Of a stretch of DNA of 64,000 nucleotides, positions 44,697-53,404 are shown in pieces. The DNA is from Pedobacter sp. UBA5917 (GTDB lineage Bacteria > Bacteroidota > Bacteroidia > Sphingobacteriales > Sphingobacteriaceae), in assembly GCF_002432345.1 (NCBI RefSeq), contig NZ_DJDT01000299.1, forward strand, positions 1 to 64,000, written 5' to 3'. The notes under the pieces are model-generated. The model did no database searches, was not told the origin of the DNA, and saw only the letters and a list, made by a program, of their open reading frames with translations. The stretch's first letter is position 1; every line of letters starts with the position of its first letter. A program made the translations under genes and the position numbers.

Positions 44697-44731
44697 AAAA
44701 GCCCTTCATACTTAAAGTAAGAAGGGCTTTT
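44697..44731 (-). terminator. Terminator of the TonB-dependent receptor gene
   Basis: AAAAGCCCTTC and GAAGGGCTTTT, read on the minus strand, form an 11-bp stem followed by TTTTTTACTT, 17 bp after the stop codon. Confidence 0.88.
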
Positions 44732-44747
44732 AAGCGTAATCAGATTC

Positions 44748-47603
44748 TTATGGATTAAAGGTAAGGGCCAGGTAATAAATTGCCCCTGCCGATGGATTTC
44801 CGTAAGAAGTGAAATAATACTTGTTGAGTACATTAGAACCGCCCAGTTTAATTACCGATTGTACCGAAGGTATCCTTAAACTAACCTGTGCATCCAATGA
44901 GCTGTACGCAGGCACCTGACCTGATGCAAAAGAAGAATTCCAGTAGAACTGATCCTGCCAGCGGTAGGCAAGGTTAAAGCCAAAGTTTTTAATGATTTCC
45001 TTATTTCCAAAACCCAGGTTATAACGGATTTTTGGTGTATTGAAATCGTTGATATAATTAACAGGAAGATCGCCGATTTTATTATAAGAAACGTTACCGC
45101 TGATGGTGTATTTACCTACCAGGTAATCTAAACCCAAAGCAGCACCATAAGAAGTTACTTTACCTTCTGCATTTACCGGAACACCGAATTTCACAAAACT
45201 TCCGCCGCCAACATTCTGATAAACATCAACCGCAGTGATAAAATCTTTATAGATATTGTAATAACCATAAGCATCAACCAGTAAATTAGGAAGTACCAAA
45301 CCTTTATACCCCAGTTCGTAAGATTGAACACTCTCCGGACGTACCCCTCTCGAATCGAAATTATACTGTTGTAAAAGTGCCGAATTAGGTGTGCCGGTTG
45401 CAGCTGCAGAAGCCAGATAAGCCCTATAACTTACATCAGTATAAGGTTTATTGGTATCCAGATGATATTTGTTAAACATAATTTCAGGCAAACCACCGAT
45501 CAATCTTTGCGAACCGCCACCTACTGAAAGGTCGATGTATTGGTTCTGTGTAGTTGGATTACGGTAACCGGTTTGGTAAGAAACCCTGATATTGTTGTTT
45601 TTTGCTACCGTAAATACACCTGTTATCCTTGGAGTAAACCTACCCTCAAAATTCTGGCTTTTATCGTAACGGCCAGCAAAAGTAAATTTAACCTTATCGT
45701 TAAAAAGTTTTTTACCGATCTGTCCGAATGCGCCGTATTCTTTAATATCGATAGAATTGGTTAAATCATTAAAAATTGTACCTGCTGAGTTTAAATCATA
45801 TAAACGGTACGATGCACCAACCTGAAACTCTATCACTTTATTAAAGAGGTTGGTAAAGTTATACATCCCCTCATAATGGTATAAATTTGACTTATCATCG
45901 AATTTCGCACCATAAATACCCTTGCTAGGATCAGAATTACTGATGGTGGTGTTCATGATATTATTTTTTGCCACTTCAAACTGCGGACTGCCCGGTGCAA
46001 AACGTCCCTGATCGGCAACACTTCTCGCAAAGGCCTGTGCCTGTGCATCTGTTTGCCCTGCCGCTCTTGCACCTACATAATTACCGATATACTGCGGGAA
46101 CCAGGTAGTTGATGGTTTTGATAACTCATTGATATAACTACCCAAAATAGAAGAAATATAAGAATCGCCCGAACGCTCTTGAGTAGTATATGCTTTAAGG
46201 AAGAAATCTTCGCCTTTTAATTCCAATTTGTATTGGCCGATATTAAAATTACGTAGCGAATAACGGTCGGATCCGGTATATACCGAAGTTCCTGTACCCC
46301 AATTGGCCTGTCCAACGACCTGTACTGTATTGCTGATGTTATAATATAACGCACCCGATGCCTTTAGCGATTTGGTACCATAATCAACCAGATTTTCTTC
46401 GTTATAACCTGTTCTTGAAATATTCTGATTTGGGATCAATCCTGCATTTAATCCAGCATAAAAAGGTTGTGTTTGAGCATTTGTAGCAAGAAAATTCGTA
46501 ATCTGCGCTGGTGTTGGTATTTGCCCCCCTGTTGCTAATCCGTAATTTTTAATAAATGTTGCAGTTCCTGCTGCCAATACGTTCTGAGCCACATTACGCA
46601 TATTCTGGCTCACCTCATCACCGTAAACATTGATACCATCGTAATTTGGATCGCTGTTCCTATCCCCTGATTTTGCAGTTCTTGATACCCTGTCGAAATT
46701 TGAATAATTGTTTCCATACCAATCTTTGGCCTGTACAAAAGAAAATGCCGCTTTTACCCCAAATTTATTGTTCCATGATTTTGCCATGCGTACATCCAGT
46801 TGGTTAAAAGGCTGCACAGTACTATTATCGTCGTTAACATGGTTTATTCCTGTTTTATACTGAAAACTAGCGCCAGGATATTTAAAAGGGTCTTTTGAGG
46901 TCATTAATAAGGTACCATTAATACCACCCGCACCATAAAGGGCTGATGAAGCACCAGGTAACAACTCTACATTATCAACGTCAAGTTCGGTAATCCCCAC
47001 AATGTTACCTACAGAGAAATTCAATCCCGGTGCCTGGTTATCCATTCCATCAATATACTGGTTAAAACGGGTATTACCGTTAGAATTAAAACCACGCGTA
47101 TTGATCGATTTGAAAGTTAAACTCTGCATGCTGCTTTCTACACCTTTCATATTGTTCAATGCATCGTAAAACGATGGTGCAGCAATCTCCCTGATGGTAG
47201 CAGCGCTCATACGCTCAATTGAAACAGGCGATTCCAGGATCCGTTCTGGTGTACGCGAGGCCGAAACCACCACATCTCCACCCAGTACAACAGCCGTTTC
47301 CAACTCCAGGTTAATACCGGTTGTATTACCCGTTATCTGCTGTTCTACCGTACCAAAGCCTACGTAAGAGGCAACCAAAGTAAAGGGTACTTTTGCTGTT
47401 GTGCTAAAACTGAAACTACCGTTGCTTGTGGATGCCGTACCGCCCGATTGGCCTTTGATGGTTAAACTTACGCCTGCGAGGCCTTCTTTCGATTGCTTAT
47501 CTTTTACGGTACCGCTCACCGTAATGCTCTGTGCCTGTGCCACAATATTAATTGTGCACATCAATAATAACACGTAGAAGATCTGTGTAAAAATTCTGCT
47601 CAT
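44748..47603 (-). CDS. TonB-dependent outer membrane receptor
   Basis: This 951-residue receptor has a signal peptide (ending AQAQ), a carboxypeptidase D regulatory-like domain (~25-110, ITVSGTVKDKQSKEGLAGVSL), a plug domain (~120-240, VVVSASRTPERILESPVSIERM, GINGTLLMTSKDP) and a 22-strand barrel. It lacks a SusD partner and the typical SusC TonB box context. It is therefore more like a siderophore, vitamin or peptide receptor than a glycan importer; the ligand is unknown. It is divergent from the penicillin acylase operon. Confidence 0.92.
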   Translation of the reverse strand: MSRIFTQIFYVLLLMCTINIVAQAQSITVSGTVKDKQSKEGLAGVSLTIKGQSGGTASTSNGSFSFSTTAKVPFTLVASYVGFGTVEQQITGNTTGINLELETAVVLGGDVVVSASRTPERILESPVSIERMSAATIREIAAPSFYDALNNMKGVESSMQSLTFKSINTRGFNSNGNTRFNQYIDGMDNQAPGLNFSVGNIVGITELDVDNVELLPGASSALYGAGGINGTLLMTSKDPFKYPGASFQYKTGINHVNDDNSTVQPFNQLDVRMAKSWNNKFGVKAAFSFVQAKDWYGNNYSNFDRVSRTAKSGDRNSDPNYDGINVYGDEVSQNMRNVAQNVLAAGTATFIKNYGLATGGQIPTPAQITNFLATNAQTQPFYAGLNAGLIPNQNISRTGYNEENLVDYGTKSLKASGALYYNISNTVQVVGQANWGTGTSVYTGSDRYSLRNFNIGQYKLELKGEDFFLKAYTTQERSGDSYISSILGSYINELSKPSTTWFPQYIGNYVGARAAGQTDAQAQAFARSVADQGRFAPGSPQFEVAKNNIMNTTISNSDPSKGIYGAKFDDKSNLYHYEGMYNFTNLFNKVIEFQVGASYRLYDLNSAGTIFNDLTNSIDIKEYGAFGQIGKKLFNDKVKFTFAGRYDKSQNFEGRFTPRITGVFTVAKNNNIRVSYQTGYRNPTTQNQYIDLSVGGGSQRLIGGLPEIMFNKYHLDTNKPYTDVSYRAYLASAAATGTPNSALLQQYNFDSRGVRPESVQSYELGYKGLVLPNLLVDAYGYYNIYKDFITAVDVYQNVGGGSFVKFGVPVNAEGKVTSYGAALGLDYLVGKYTISGNVSYNKIGDLPVNYINDFNTPKIRYNLGFGNKEIIKNFGFNLAYRWQDQFYWNSSFASGQVPAYSSLDAQVSLRIPSVQSVIKLGGSNVLNKYYFTSYGNPSAGAIYYLALTFNP

Positions 47604-47625
47604 AAAAGATTGTTAATTTGGTTAC

Positions 47626-47821
47626 CTAACTAGTTAGTTGAACTGTTGATTTGTATGATTAGTTACATAAACTTAAACTCTTTTTTTGAATTAAACAAAT
47701 TATGTTAGCATAATAATATCAATTCAAATTATAATTTTGATTGATATACAGTTTGTTGTATTTTGCATTAAACATAAACCGTCATTTTGCGCTATCTTAG
47801 TAAACTGACTTGTTAGCTAAC
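47626..47821. promoter_or_regulatory. Divergent regulatory region with palindromes CTAACTAGTTAG and GTTAGCTAAC
   Basis: The 222-bp gap between the receptor and acylase genes has CTAACTAGTTAG (47626-47637, 23 bp from the receptor start) and GTTAGCTAAC (47812-47821, 5 bp before the acylase start). The first extends to ACCTAACTAGTTAGTT. The two could be sites for one regulator that controls both genes. Confidence 0.45.
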
Positions 47822-47825
47822 CATT

Positions 47826-50255
47826 ATGAATAAAATTAAGGCCTTACTCTGCATCATCATCCCGATAGCATTAGCTTTTTTATTTAATACCAAACTAGGG
47901 AGTACGCCTCCGCTGTTAAAATTCCTAAATCCTTTTATGGGTTTCTGGCAAAATGCAGAGAACAATCATTTTATGTTTAACCATAAAGCGAAGATTAAAG
48001 GTGCGATAGATAAAATTGAAATTGTGTTCGACGACCGTATGATCCCTCATATTTTTGCACAGAACGATCATGATCTTTATCTGGCGCAGGGTTATGTAAC
48101 GGCTATGCACCGTTTGTGGCAGATGGATTTCCAGACCCGTTTCGCTGCCGGAAGGATTAGTGAAGTAGTGGGCAGCAAAGCCATTGAGGTAGACCGTTAC
48201 CAGCGCAGGATGGGCATGGTTTATGGCGCCGAAAACTCATTAAAAGGTATGATGGCCGACCCTAAGGCCAAGGAAATGATTTTGGCCTATACCGAAGGGA
48301 TTAATGCCTACATTAAAACATTATCACATGCCAATTATCCCTTAGAATATAAAATACTCGATTTTAAACCGGAAAACTGGACACCTATAAAATGTGCGCT
48401 GTTGCTTAAACAGATGTCGGCGGTTTTAGCCATGGGATCAGACGAGTTTTACATGACCAATATCCTTAAAAAATTCGGTCCGGATATTACCAAAGATCTC
48501 TTCCCTGATTATCCTTTCCGTGAAGATCCGATTATCCCTGTTGGCACTAAGTGGAATTTCTCACCGCTGCCTATACCTAAAACTCCTGAAAGCTTTACGC
48601 AGGCCCAAACCGGCGAAGTAAAAACAAAAGAAAAAGTAGAGGGCATCGGCAGTAATAACTGGGCATTATCAGGTGCTAAAACAGCTTCCGGCTACCCGAT
48701 TTTGGCAAACGATCCGCATCTTGATTTAACACTTCCTTCTATCTGGTACCAGATCCAGTTGCATGCGCCTGGAGTTAATACCTATGGTGTTTCGTTACCT
48801 GGTGCACCCGGTGTAATTATCGGTTTTAACCAGAAAATTGCCTGGGGTGTAACCAACGTGGCAGCTGATATTTTAGACTTTTATCAGATCAAGTTTAAAG
48901 ATTCGACACACAACCAATATTGGTACAACAACCAATGGAAAGCGACTTCAAAGCGCTTAGAAACCATTAAAATCCGCGGTGGAAAAGATGAGATAGATAC
49001 GGTTTATTATACCCATCACGGACCGGTTGTTTATTTCCAGAAGCCCAAATATGGCCGCGCAGATAATGTACCTGTTGGCGACGCTTTAAGGTGGATTGCC
49101 CATGAGCAATCGAACGAGTTAATGACATTTTATTACCTCAACCGTGGAAAAAATTATAACGATTACCGCAAGGCTTTAACTTTTTATACTGCACCGGCAC
49201 AGAATTTCGTTTTTGCCAGCGTTGATAATGATATTGCCATCACACCGAACGGTAAATTCCCGTTAAAATGGAAAGATCAGGGTAAATTTATCCTTGATGG
49301 TACCGATCCGGCATACGATTGGCAGGGCTGGATCCCAAATGCACAGAATCCAACGGTAAAAAATCCGCCACGCGGTTTTGTGAGCTCCGCCAACCAATCA
49401 TCAACCGATACCACTTATCCTTATTACATTAACTGGGAATTTGCTCCTTACGAACGTGGCAAAAGGATTAACGACAGGTTAACAGCCATGAACAAAGCCA
49501 CTTTGGATAGCATCCGCTTAATGCAGACAGATAATTACAGCATTTTAGCACAGAACCTTGTCCCTGCTTTATTACCATTGTTAAATAACGAACAGTTAAA
49601 TGCTACGCAAAAGGAAGCATTATCTTATGTAAGCAAGTGGAACAAACGTTATGATGCGAATGAAATTGCAGCCAGTGTTTTCGAAATATGGGCAAAACGT
49701 TTGTCATACGATATCTGGGCCGATGAGTTTGAGGTAAAAGGAATCCCGATGCGTTACCCATCCCGCGACCGCACAGTTGAAATGATCCTGAAAGAGCCCA
49801 ATGCCACATGGTACGACAACATCCATACGGCTAAAAAAGAAACATTAGCTGATCTGGTAAACGAATCGTTTAAATATAGCTGCGATAGTTTGGAAAGGCG
49901 TTTTGGTCCGATCAACAAAGACTGGGACTGGGCAAATGTAAAACAGAGCAACGTACCCCATCTGGCCAAAATACCTGGATTTGGATCGAAGATTTTACAG
50001 ATCGGTGGTGCAAAATCGACCATTAATGCCCTTGGCGAAAGCAACGGACCATCGTGGAGAATGGTAATCGAATTGGGCAAAACACCAAAAGGACATGGCG
50101 TTTATCCCGGCGGACAATCGGGCAATCCTGGAAGCAAATTCTACGATAACATGCTCGATACCTGGGCAAATGGCAAATTATACGACCTGTTCTACATGCA
50201 AACACCTGATGATAAATCGGGTACAATTATTTCTCGTTTAAAAATTTCTAAATAA
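47826..50255 (+). CDS. Penicillin acylase-family hydrolase (Ntn-fold)
   Basis: This 809-residue N-terminal nucleophile hydrolase hydrolyses amide bonds of acylated amines (beta-lactams or acyl-homoserine lactones in studied members). An N-terminal signal/anchor is followed by the alpha chain (~50-270). The autoprocessing site GIGSNNWALSG contains the nucleophile Ser276. The beta chain follows (PILANDPHL, APGVIIGFNQKIAWGVTN). After self-cleavage, Ser276 would become the new N-terminus. It heads a three-gene operon with a membrane protein and a LuxE-like gene. The substrate is unknown. Confidence 0.9.
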   Translation: MNKIKALLCIIIPIALAFLFNTKLGSTPPLLKFLNPFMGFWQNAENNHFMFNHKAKIKGAIDKIEIVFDDRMIPHIFAQNDHDLYLAQGYVTAMHRLWQMDFQTRFAAGRISEVVGSKAIEVDRYQRRMGMVYGAENSLKGMMADPKAKEMILAYTEGINAYIKTLSHANYPLEYKILDFKPENWTPIKCALLLKQMSAVLAMGSDEFYMTNILKKFGPDITKDLFPDYPFREDPIIPVGTKWNFSPLPIPKTPESFTQAQTGEVKTKEKVEGIGSNNWALSGAKTASGYPILANDPHLDLTLPSIWYQIQLHAPGVNTYGVSLPGAPGVIIGFNQKIAWGVTNVAADILDFYQIKFKDSTHNQYWYNNQWKATSKRLETIKIRGGKDEIDTVYYTHHGPVVYFQKPKYGRADNVPVGDALRWIAHEQSNELMTFYYLNRGKNYNDYRKALTFYTAPAQNFVFASVDNDIAITPNGKFPLKWKDQGKFILDGTDPAYDWQGWIPNAQNPTVKNPPRGFVSSANQSSTDTTYPYYINWEFAPYERGKRINDRLTAMNKATLDSIRLMQTDNYSILAQNLVPALLPLLNNEQLNATQKEALSYVSKWNKRYDANEIAASVFEIWAKRLSYDIWADEFEVKGIPMRYPSRDRTVEMILKEPNATWYDNIHTAKKETLADLVNESFKYSCDSLERRFGPINKDWDWANVKQSNVPHLAKIPGFGSKILQIGGAKSTINALGESNGPSWRMVIELGKTPKGHGVYPGGQSGNPGSKFYDNMLDTWANGKLYDLFYMQTPDDKSGTIISRLKISK

Positions 50256-50261
50256 GCTAAA

Positions 50262-50621
50262 ATGGTTTTCATCGTTATCGCAATAATCTGTTTTTTTCTG
50301 CAAATGATTGCCCCTTGGTGGGTTATCATCGTCATTTCTTTTGCTACCTGTGGCATTATTGGCAAAACGGGTAAAATTGCCTTCTGGCAATCGTTCCTTG
50401 CCATTTTCTTATTATGGATCGGTTACGCCCTGTTTAAAAGTTTACCTAACGATAACCTGCTTGCTGGCCGCGTAGCCGTAATGACGGGCATAAAACTATG
50501 GTGGGCATTAGTATTGGTTACCGGCTTTTTAAGCGGTTTGGTTGCGGGCATCAGCGGTTATTGTGGTTACCAGTTCCGTATGGCGATGTTAGCGAAAAAA
50601 ACTGACGAGAAAATAGCATAA
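50262..50621 (+). CDS. Small hypothetical membrane protein
   Basis: A 119-residue protein with about four hydrophobic segments (1-20, 22-40, 45-62, 85-110) and a short charged C-terminal tail (LAKKTDEKIA). No family is recognised. It starts 6 bp after the acylase stop and is clearly co-transcribed. Its stop overlaps the -7 box region of the following gene. Confidence 0.6.
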   Translation: MVFIVIAIICFFLQMIAPWWVIIVISFATCGIIGKTGKIAFWQSFLAIFLLWIGYALFKSLPNDNLLAGRVAVMTGIKLWWALVLVTGFLSGLVAGISGYCGYQFRMAMLAKKTDEKIA

Positions 50622-50628
50622 TGCTTTG

Positions 50629-50636
50629 TACTTTTG
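50629..50636 (+). promoter_or_regulatory. Internal promoter TACTTTTG before the LuxE-like gene
   Basis: A perfect TAnnTTTG box just after the preceding stop codon. The expected transcript start coincides with GTG 50641, which would give a leaderless mRNA. Confidence 0.55.
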
Positions 50637-50640
50637 CAGC

Positions 50641-51624
50641 GTGAATTTAACAGCTGAAGATATATTTTCGATAAAAAGTGCCAATGAGTTTAACTCAATT
50701 GCTTTAAATATTTTTAAGTTACAGGCCCAAAACTGCAACGTATACCGCGAATATATTTTTCATTTGGGCATTGATGCCGATGAAATAACAGAAGTAGCAC
50801 AGATTCCATTTTTACCGATCAGCTTTTTTAAAAGCCATTCGGTTTTAAGCAGTACCGGCCCTATTGAGGTTACTTTTAGCAGTTCGGGCACAACGGGTAT
50901 GGTACAGAGTAGCCATCATGTAACCGAGGTAAAACTTTACGAACAAAGTTACCTGCAGGCTTTCACCGAGTTTTATGGACCTGTTAACGATTATTGCTTT
51001 TTAGCCTTGTTACCCTCTTACCAACAGCGCTCAGGCTCATCATTGATTTACATGGTGAATGATCTGATCGAAAAAAGTAAACATCTACAAAGTGGTTATT
51101 TTCTATACAACCACGATGAGTTATTGCAAACCCTGCTCGATTTAAAATCTAAAAAACAGAAAACAGTTTTAATCGGGGTTACTTATGCCCTGCTCGATTT
51201 TATCGAAAATTTTGATATCGATTTCCCTGAACTGATTGTGATGGAAACCGGCGGTATGAAAGGAAAACGTAAGGAAATGGTCCGCGAAGAACTCCATGAG
51301 CAGTTAACCAAAGGTTTTGGCGTAAAAACCATTCATAGCGAATATGGGATGACAGAATTGCTATCTCAGGCTTATTCCTTAGGCGAAGGCATTTTCAATT
51401 GCCCTAACTGGATGAAAGTAGTGATCCGCGATACCAACGACCCATTAAGTTTAATGCCAAATGGCAGAACAGGCGGTATCAATGTAATCGATCTGGCCAA
51501 TATTAATTCCTGCTCTTTTATTGCTACGCAGGATCTGGGCAGGATCAATCCCGATCAAAGCTTTGAGGTGCTGGGCAGGTTTGATAATGCCGATATCAGG
51601 GGCTGTAACCTATTGGTACAGTAA
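50641..51624 (+). CDS. LuxE-like acyl-protein synthetase/acyltransferase
   Basis: This 327-residue protein resembles the LuxE family, which activates fatty acids as acyl-AMP and transfers them. Visible motifs: FSSSGTTG (AMP-binding loop, ~residue 80), METGGMKGKRKEM, and EYGMTELLSQAYS. GTG at 50641 is chosen because it fits a protein beginning NLTAEDIF; an upstream TTG would sit inside the promoter box. Luciferase genes are absent, so the role is in acyl-group metabolism, perhaps surface acylation. It abuts the convergent Zur-like gene with no bases between the stop codons. Confidence 0.85.
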   Translation: MNLTAEDIFSIKSANEFNSIALNIFKLQAQNCNVYREYIFHLGIDADEITEVAQIPFLPISFFKSHSVLSSTGPIEVTFSSSGTTGMVQSSHHVTEVKLYEQSYLQAFTEFYGPVNDYCFLALLPSYQQRSGSSLIYMVNDLIEKSKHLQSGYFLYNHDELLQTLLDLKSKKQKTVLIGVTYALLDFIENFDIDFPELIVMETGGMKGKRKEMVREELHEQLTKGFGVKTIHSEYGMTELLSQAYSLGEGIFNCPNWMKVVIRDTNDPLSLMPNGRTGGINVIDLANINSCSFIATQDLGRINPDQSFEVLGRFDNADIRGCNLLVQ

Positions 51625-52062
51625 TTAGTTTACCTTATCCGAACAGTTTGCGCAAAGGCCGGTAGCAATCAGGTTTAAATGTTCTACTTTAAAACCTGTA
51701 GGCACTTTTAATGCCGGAATTTTAACGCTATCCAAACAGTAAATTTTGTGGCAGTTATCGCAGTTAAAATGCACATGTTCATCATGATGCTCGTGCGCAC
51801 TGCATCCATCAGAGCAGATGGCGTAATTAGCCGTTCCCTGTTGATCTAAAACCTTATGGATAATTCCTTTTTCTTCAAAAGCCTGCAATACACGGTATAA
51901 AGTAACGCGATCGGCATCTTTGCCCATTACCTGCTCTAAATAAGGCTGCGAAGTTGCAGAATCACGCCCACTCAAAATTTCCAGCACCTGCAAACGCGGT
52001 GCGGTCCTTTTTAATCCGTTCTTAACCAAAAGTTTTTCGAAACGCTCTGTTTTATTTTCCAT
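51625..52062 (-). CDS. Fur-family metalloregulator (probably Zur)
   Basis: This 145-residue regulator has an N-terminal winged helix (LKRTAPRLQVLEILSG, VTLYRVLQAFEEKGI) and a His/Cys-rich sensor domain (GCSAHEHHDEHVHFNCDNCHKIYC, CANCSDK). Two C-x-x-C pairs give the structural zinc site. Its place after three DUF3299-like genes, an ABC system, and next to a COG0523 locus suggests zinc sensing (Zur) rather than iron, but this is inferred from context. It has its own TATTTTTG promoter with almost no leader. Confidence 0.88.
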   Translation of the reverse strand: MENKTERFEKLLVKNGLKRTAPRLQVLEILSGRDSATSQPYLEQVMGKDADRVTLYRVLQAFEEKGIIHKVLDQQGTANYAICSDGCSAHEHHDEHVHFNCDNCHKIYCLDSVKIPALKVPTGFKVEHLNLIATGLCANCSDKVN

Positions 52063-52069
52063 AGCAATA

Positions 52070-52077
52070 CAAAAATA
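52070..52077 (-). promoter_or_regulatory. Promoter -7 box TATTTTTG of the Zur-like gene
   Basis: A perfect TAnnTTTG match on the minus strand in the 20-bp gap after the last DUF3299-like gene. The predicted start is within a few bases of ATG 52062. Confidence 0.55.
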
Positions 52078-52082
52078 AGCAA

Positions 52083-52532
52083 TTAATTAATGAGTTTGGC
52101 ATTTTTGATGGTGATTGGTGGTGCATAGCTCGCATCTTTCTGCTCCAGCTTCAAAATCCCCTTTACATGTATCGGTTTTTCGCTGTAAGCTGTAGCGCTT
52201 TCCATTTCGATCATGATCATTACCGGAACGCCGTTCTGTCCGCAAAAGTAACATTGATTGATCGGCAGTGTGGCCAATAAGAATTTCTGTTGTTTCTGCC
52301 CGCTTTTTATCGGGATCAGATAACCTGTAAGATCAAATTCACGGTTATCAAAACGTTTAATCGATTCAGAAAACATTGGGAAGAGTTCATTTTTTTCGGT
52401 CAGTTCAAATTTTACAGAACCGATTACGTCCCAGTTTAGCGAACGCAACTGATCGTTCGGATTATGCTTTTGCGTTTGCGCCAAAGCAACATTTCCAAAT
52501 AACAACAGCAAAATAAAATATAGTTTTTTCAT
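52083..52532 (-). CDS. DUF3299-like exported protein 3
   Basis: A 149-residue protein with a signal peptide (ending ALAQ). It shares with its two upstream neighbours the pattern LSWNVIG-like start, FDLTGYLIPI, a hydrophobic strand, C-x-x-C (QCYFCG, here with NGVPVM after it), and a final INVKGI-like strand. It is the most diverged of the three: the CPYCGxGDIPSMI block has become CYFCGQNGVPVMI. The gene overlaps the previous one by 4 bp. Confidence 0.7.
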   Translation of the reverse strand: MKKLYFILLLLFGNVALAQTQKHNPNDQLRSLNWDVIGSVKFELTEKNELFPMFSESIKRFDNREFDLTGYLIPIKSGQKQQKFLLATLPINQCYFCGQNGVPVMIMIEMESATAYSEKPIHVKGILKLEQKDASYAPPITIKNAKLIN

Positions 52533-52966
52533 TTTTTCACGGCATCTAATAGAAAAAAGGTAGACCGGCTATCGCCCGAATCATTGATTACGAACTTTCC
52601 CTTTAAGGTAATAGGTTCTTCTGTCCAGGTAACCGATTTTAATGTTTTGACTTCAATCATTGATGGAATATCGCCTGTACCACAATACGGGCAGGAAGCA
52701 ACAGGCACGATCGAAAACATAAACTCGGTAAAACTATTGCCCACCTTGGTTGGGATAATAAAACCGGGCAGTTCGATCACTTTATTATTGATCGCCTTTA
52801 ATGCCGGTGGAAAAATGGCCTGCCATACCAGTGGTTTAACCTGTTTATCGTATTTCAGGCCGATCAGGTTCCAGGTGGGCGTACGCATATCGGTGTGTAC
52901 ATTTTCCTGCGCAACAACAGAAAAAGAAATCAACATCAATAAAACCGTTATATATTTTTTCGTCAT
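52529..52966 (-). CDS. DUF3299-like exported protein 2
   Basis: A 145-residue protein with signal peptide (ending VVAQ). It has HTDMRTPTWNLIGLKYD, FPPALKAINNKVIELPGFIIPTKVG, and the metal-type motif SCPYCGTGDIPSMIEV near residue 92. By eye it is close to 60 per cent or more identical to protein 1, so the pair arose by recent duplication. DUF3299 proteins occur next to zinc-linked ABC genes in several phyla. Overlaps both neighbours by 4 bp (ATGA). Confidence 0.75.
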   Translation of the reverse strand: MTKKYITVLLMLISFSVVAQENVHTDMRTPTWNLIGLKYDKQVKPLVWQAIFPPALKAINNKVIELPGFIIPTKVGNSFTEFMFSIVPVASCPYCGTGDIPSMIEVKTLKSVTWTEEPITLKGKFVINDSGDSRSTFFLLDAVKK

Positions 52967-53400
52967 AACTGTTTTGCATTTAAAAGAAAAAACTCACTCC
53001 TGTCATCGCCCGAATCATTGATAATGAAGATCCCTTTCAGTTTAATCGGTTTTTCGGTAATCGGGATTGCGGTTAACATTTTTACCTGGATCATCGATGG
53101 GATATCGCCTGCGCCGCAATAAGGGCAGGAGGCAATCGGCACGATAGAGAACATGAATTCGTTAAATTTCGAACCTACTTTTGTGGGGATAATATAACCT
53201 GGCAGTTCGATAACCTTATTGTTTAAAGCTTTCAACTTTGGGGGAAAAATGCTTCCCCATTTACCGGGTGCAAGTTCTGCATCGTACCTTAGGCCAATTA
53301 TATTCCAGGTTGGCGTGCGCATGTCGGTATGTACCCGAACCTGCGCTGCCAATACCTGAACACCTAAACATAAAACAACCCAAAAAACTAATTTCTTCAT
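52963..53400 (-). CDS. DUF3299-like exported protein 1
   Basis: A 145-residue protein with a signal peptide (ending LAAQ). Repeated features with protein 2 are VHTDMRTPTWNIIGLRYD, FPPKLKALNNKVIELPGYIIPTKVG and SCPYCGAGDIPSMIQV. The pair of cysteines and the downstream Asp could bind a metal, but no structure-based assignment is made. It follows the ABC permease gene by 4 bp. Confidence 0.75.
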   Translation of the reverse strand: MKKLVFWVVLCLGVQVLAAQVRVHTDMRTPTWNIIGLRYDAELAPGKWGSIFPPKLKALNNKVIELPGYIIPTKVGSKFNEFMFSIVPIASCPYCGAGDIPSMIQVKMLTAIPITEKPIKLKGIFIINDSGDDRSEFFLLNAKQL

Positions 53401-53404
53401 TATA

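Noticed and set aside
44748..47603. SusC-type receptor of a polysaccharide utilisation locus
   Set aside because: There is no SusD gene next to it, and the neighbours (acylase, LuxE-like) are not glycan enzymes. The orphan rhamnosidase and GH31 genes are too distant or intracellular.
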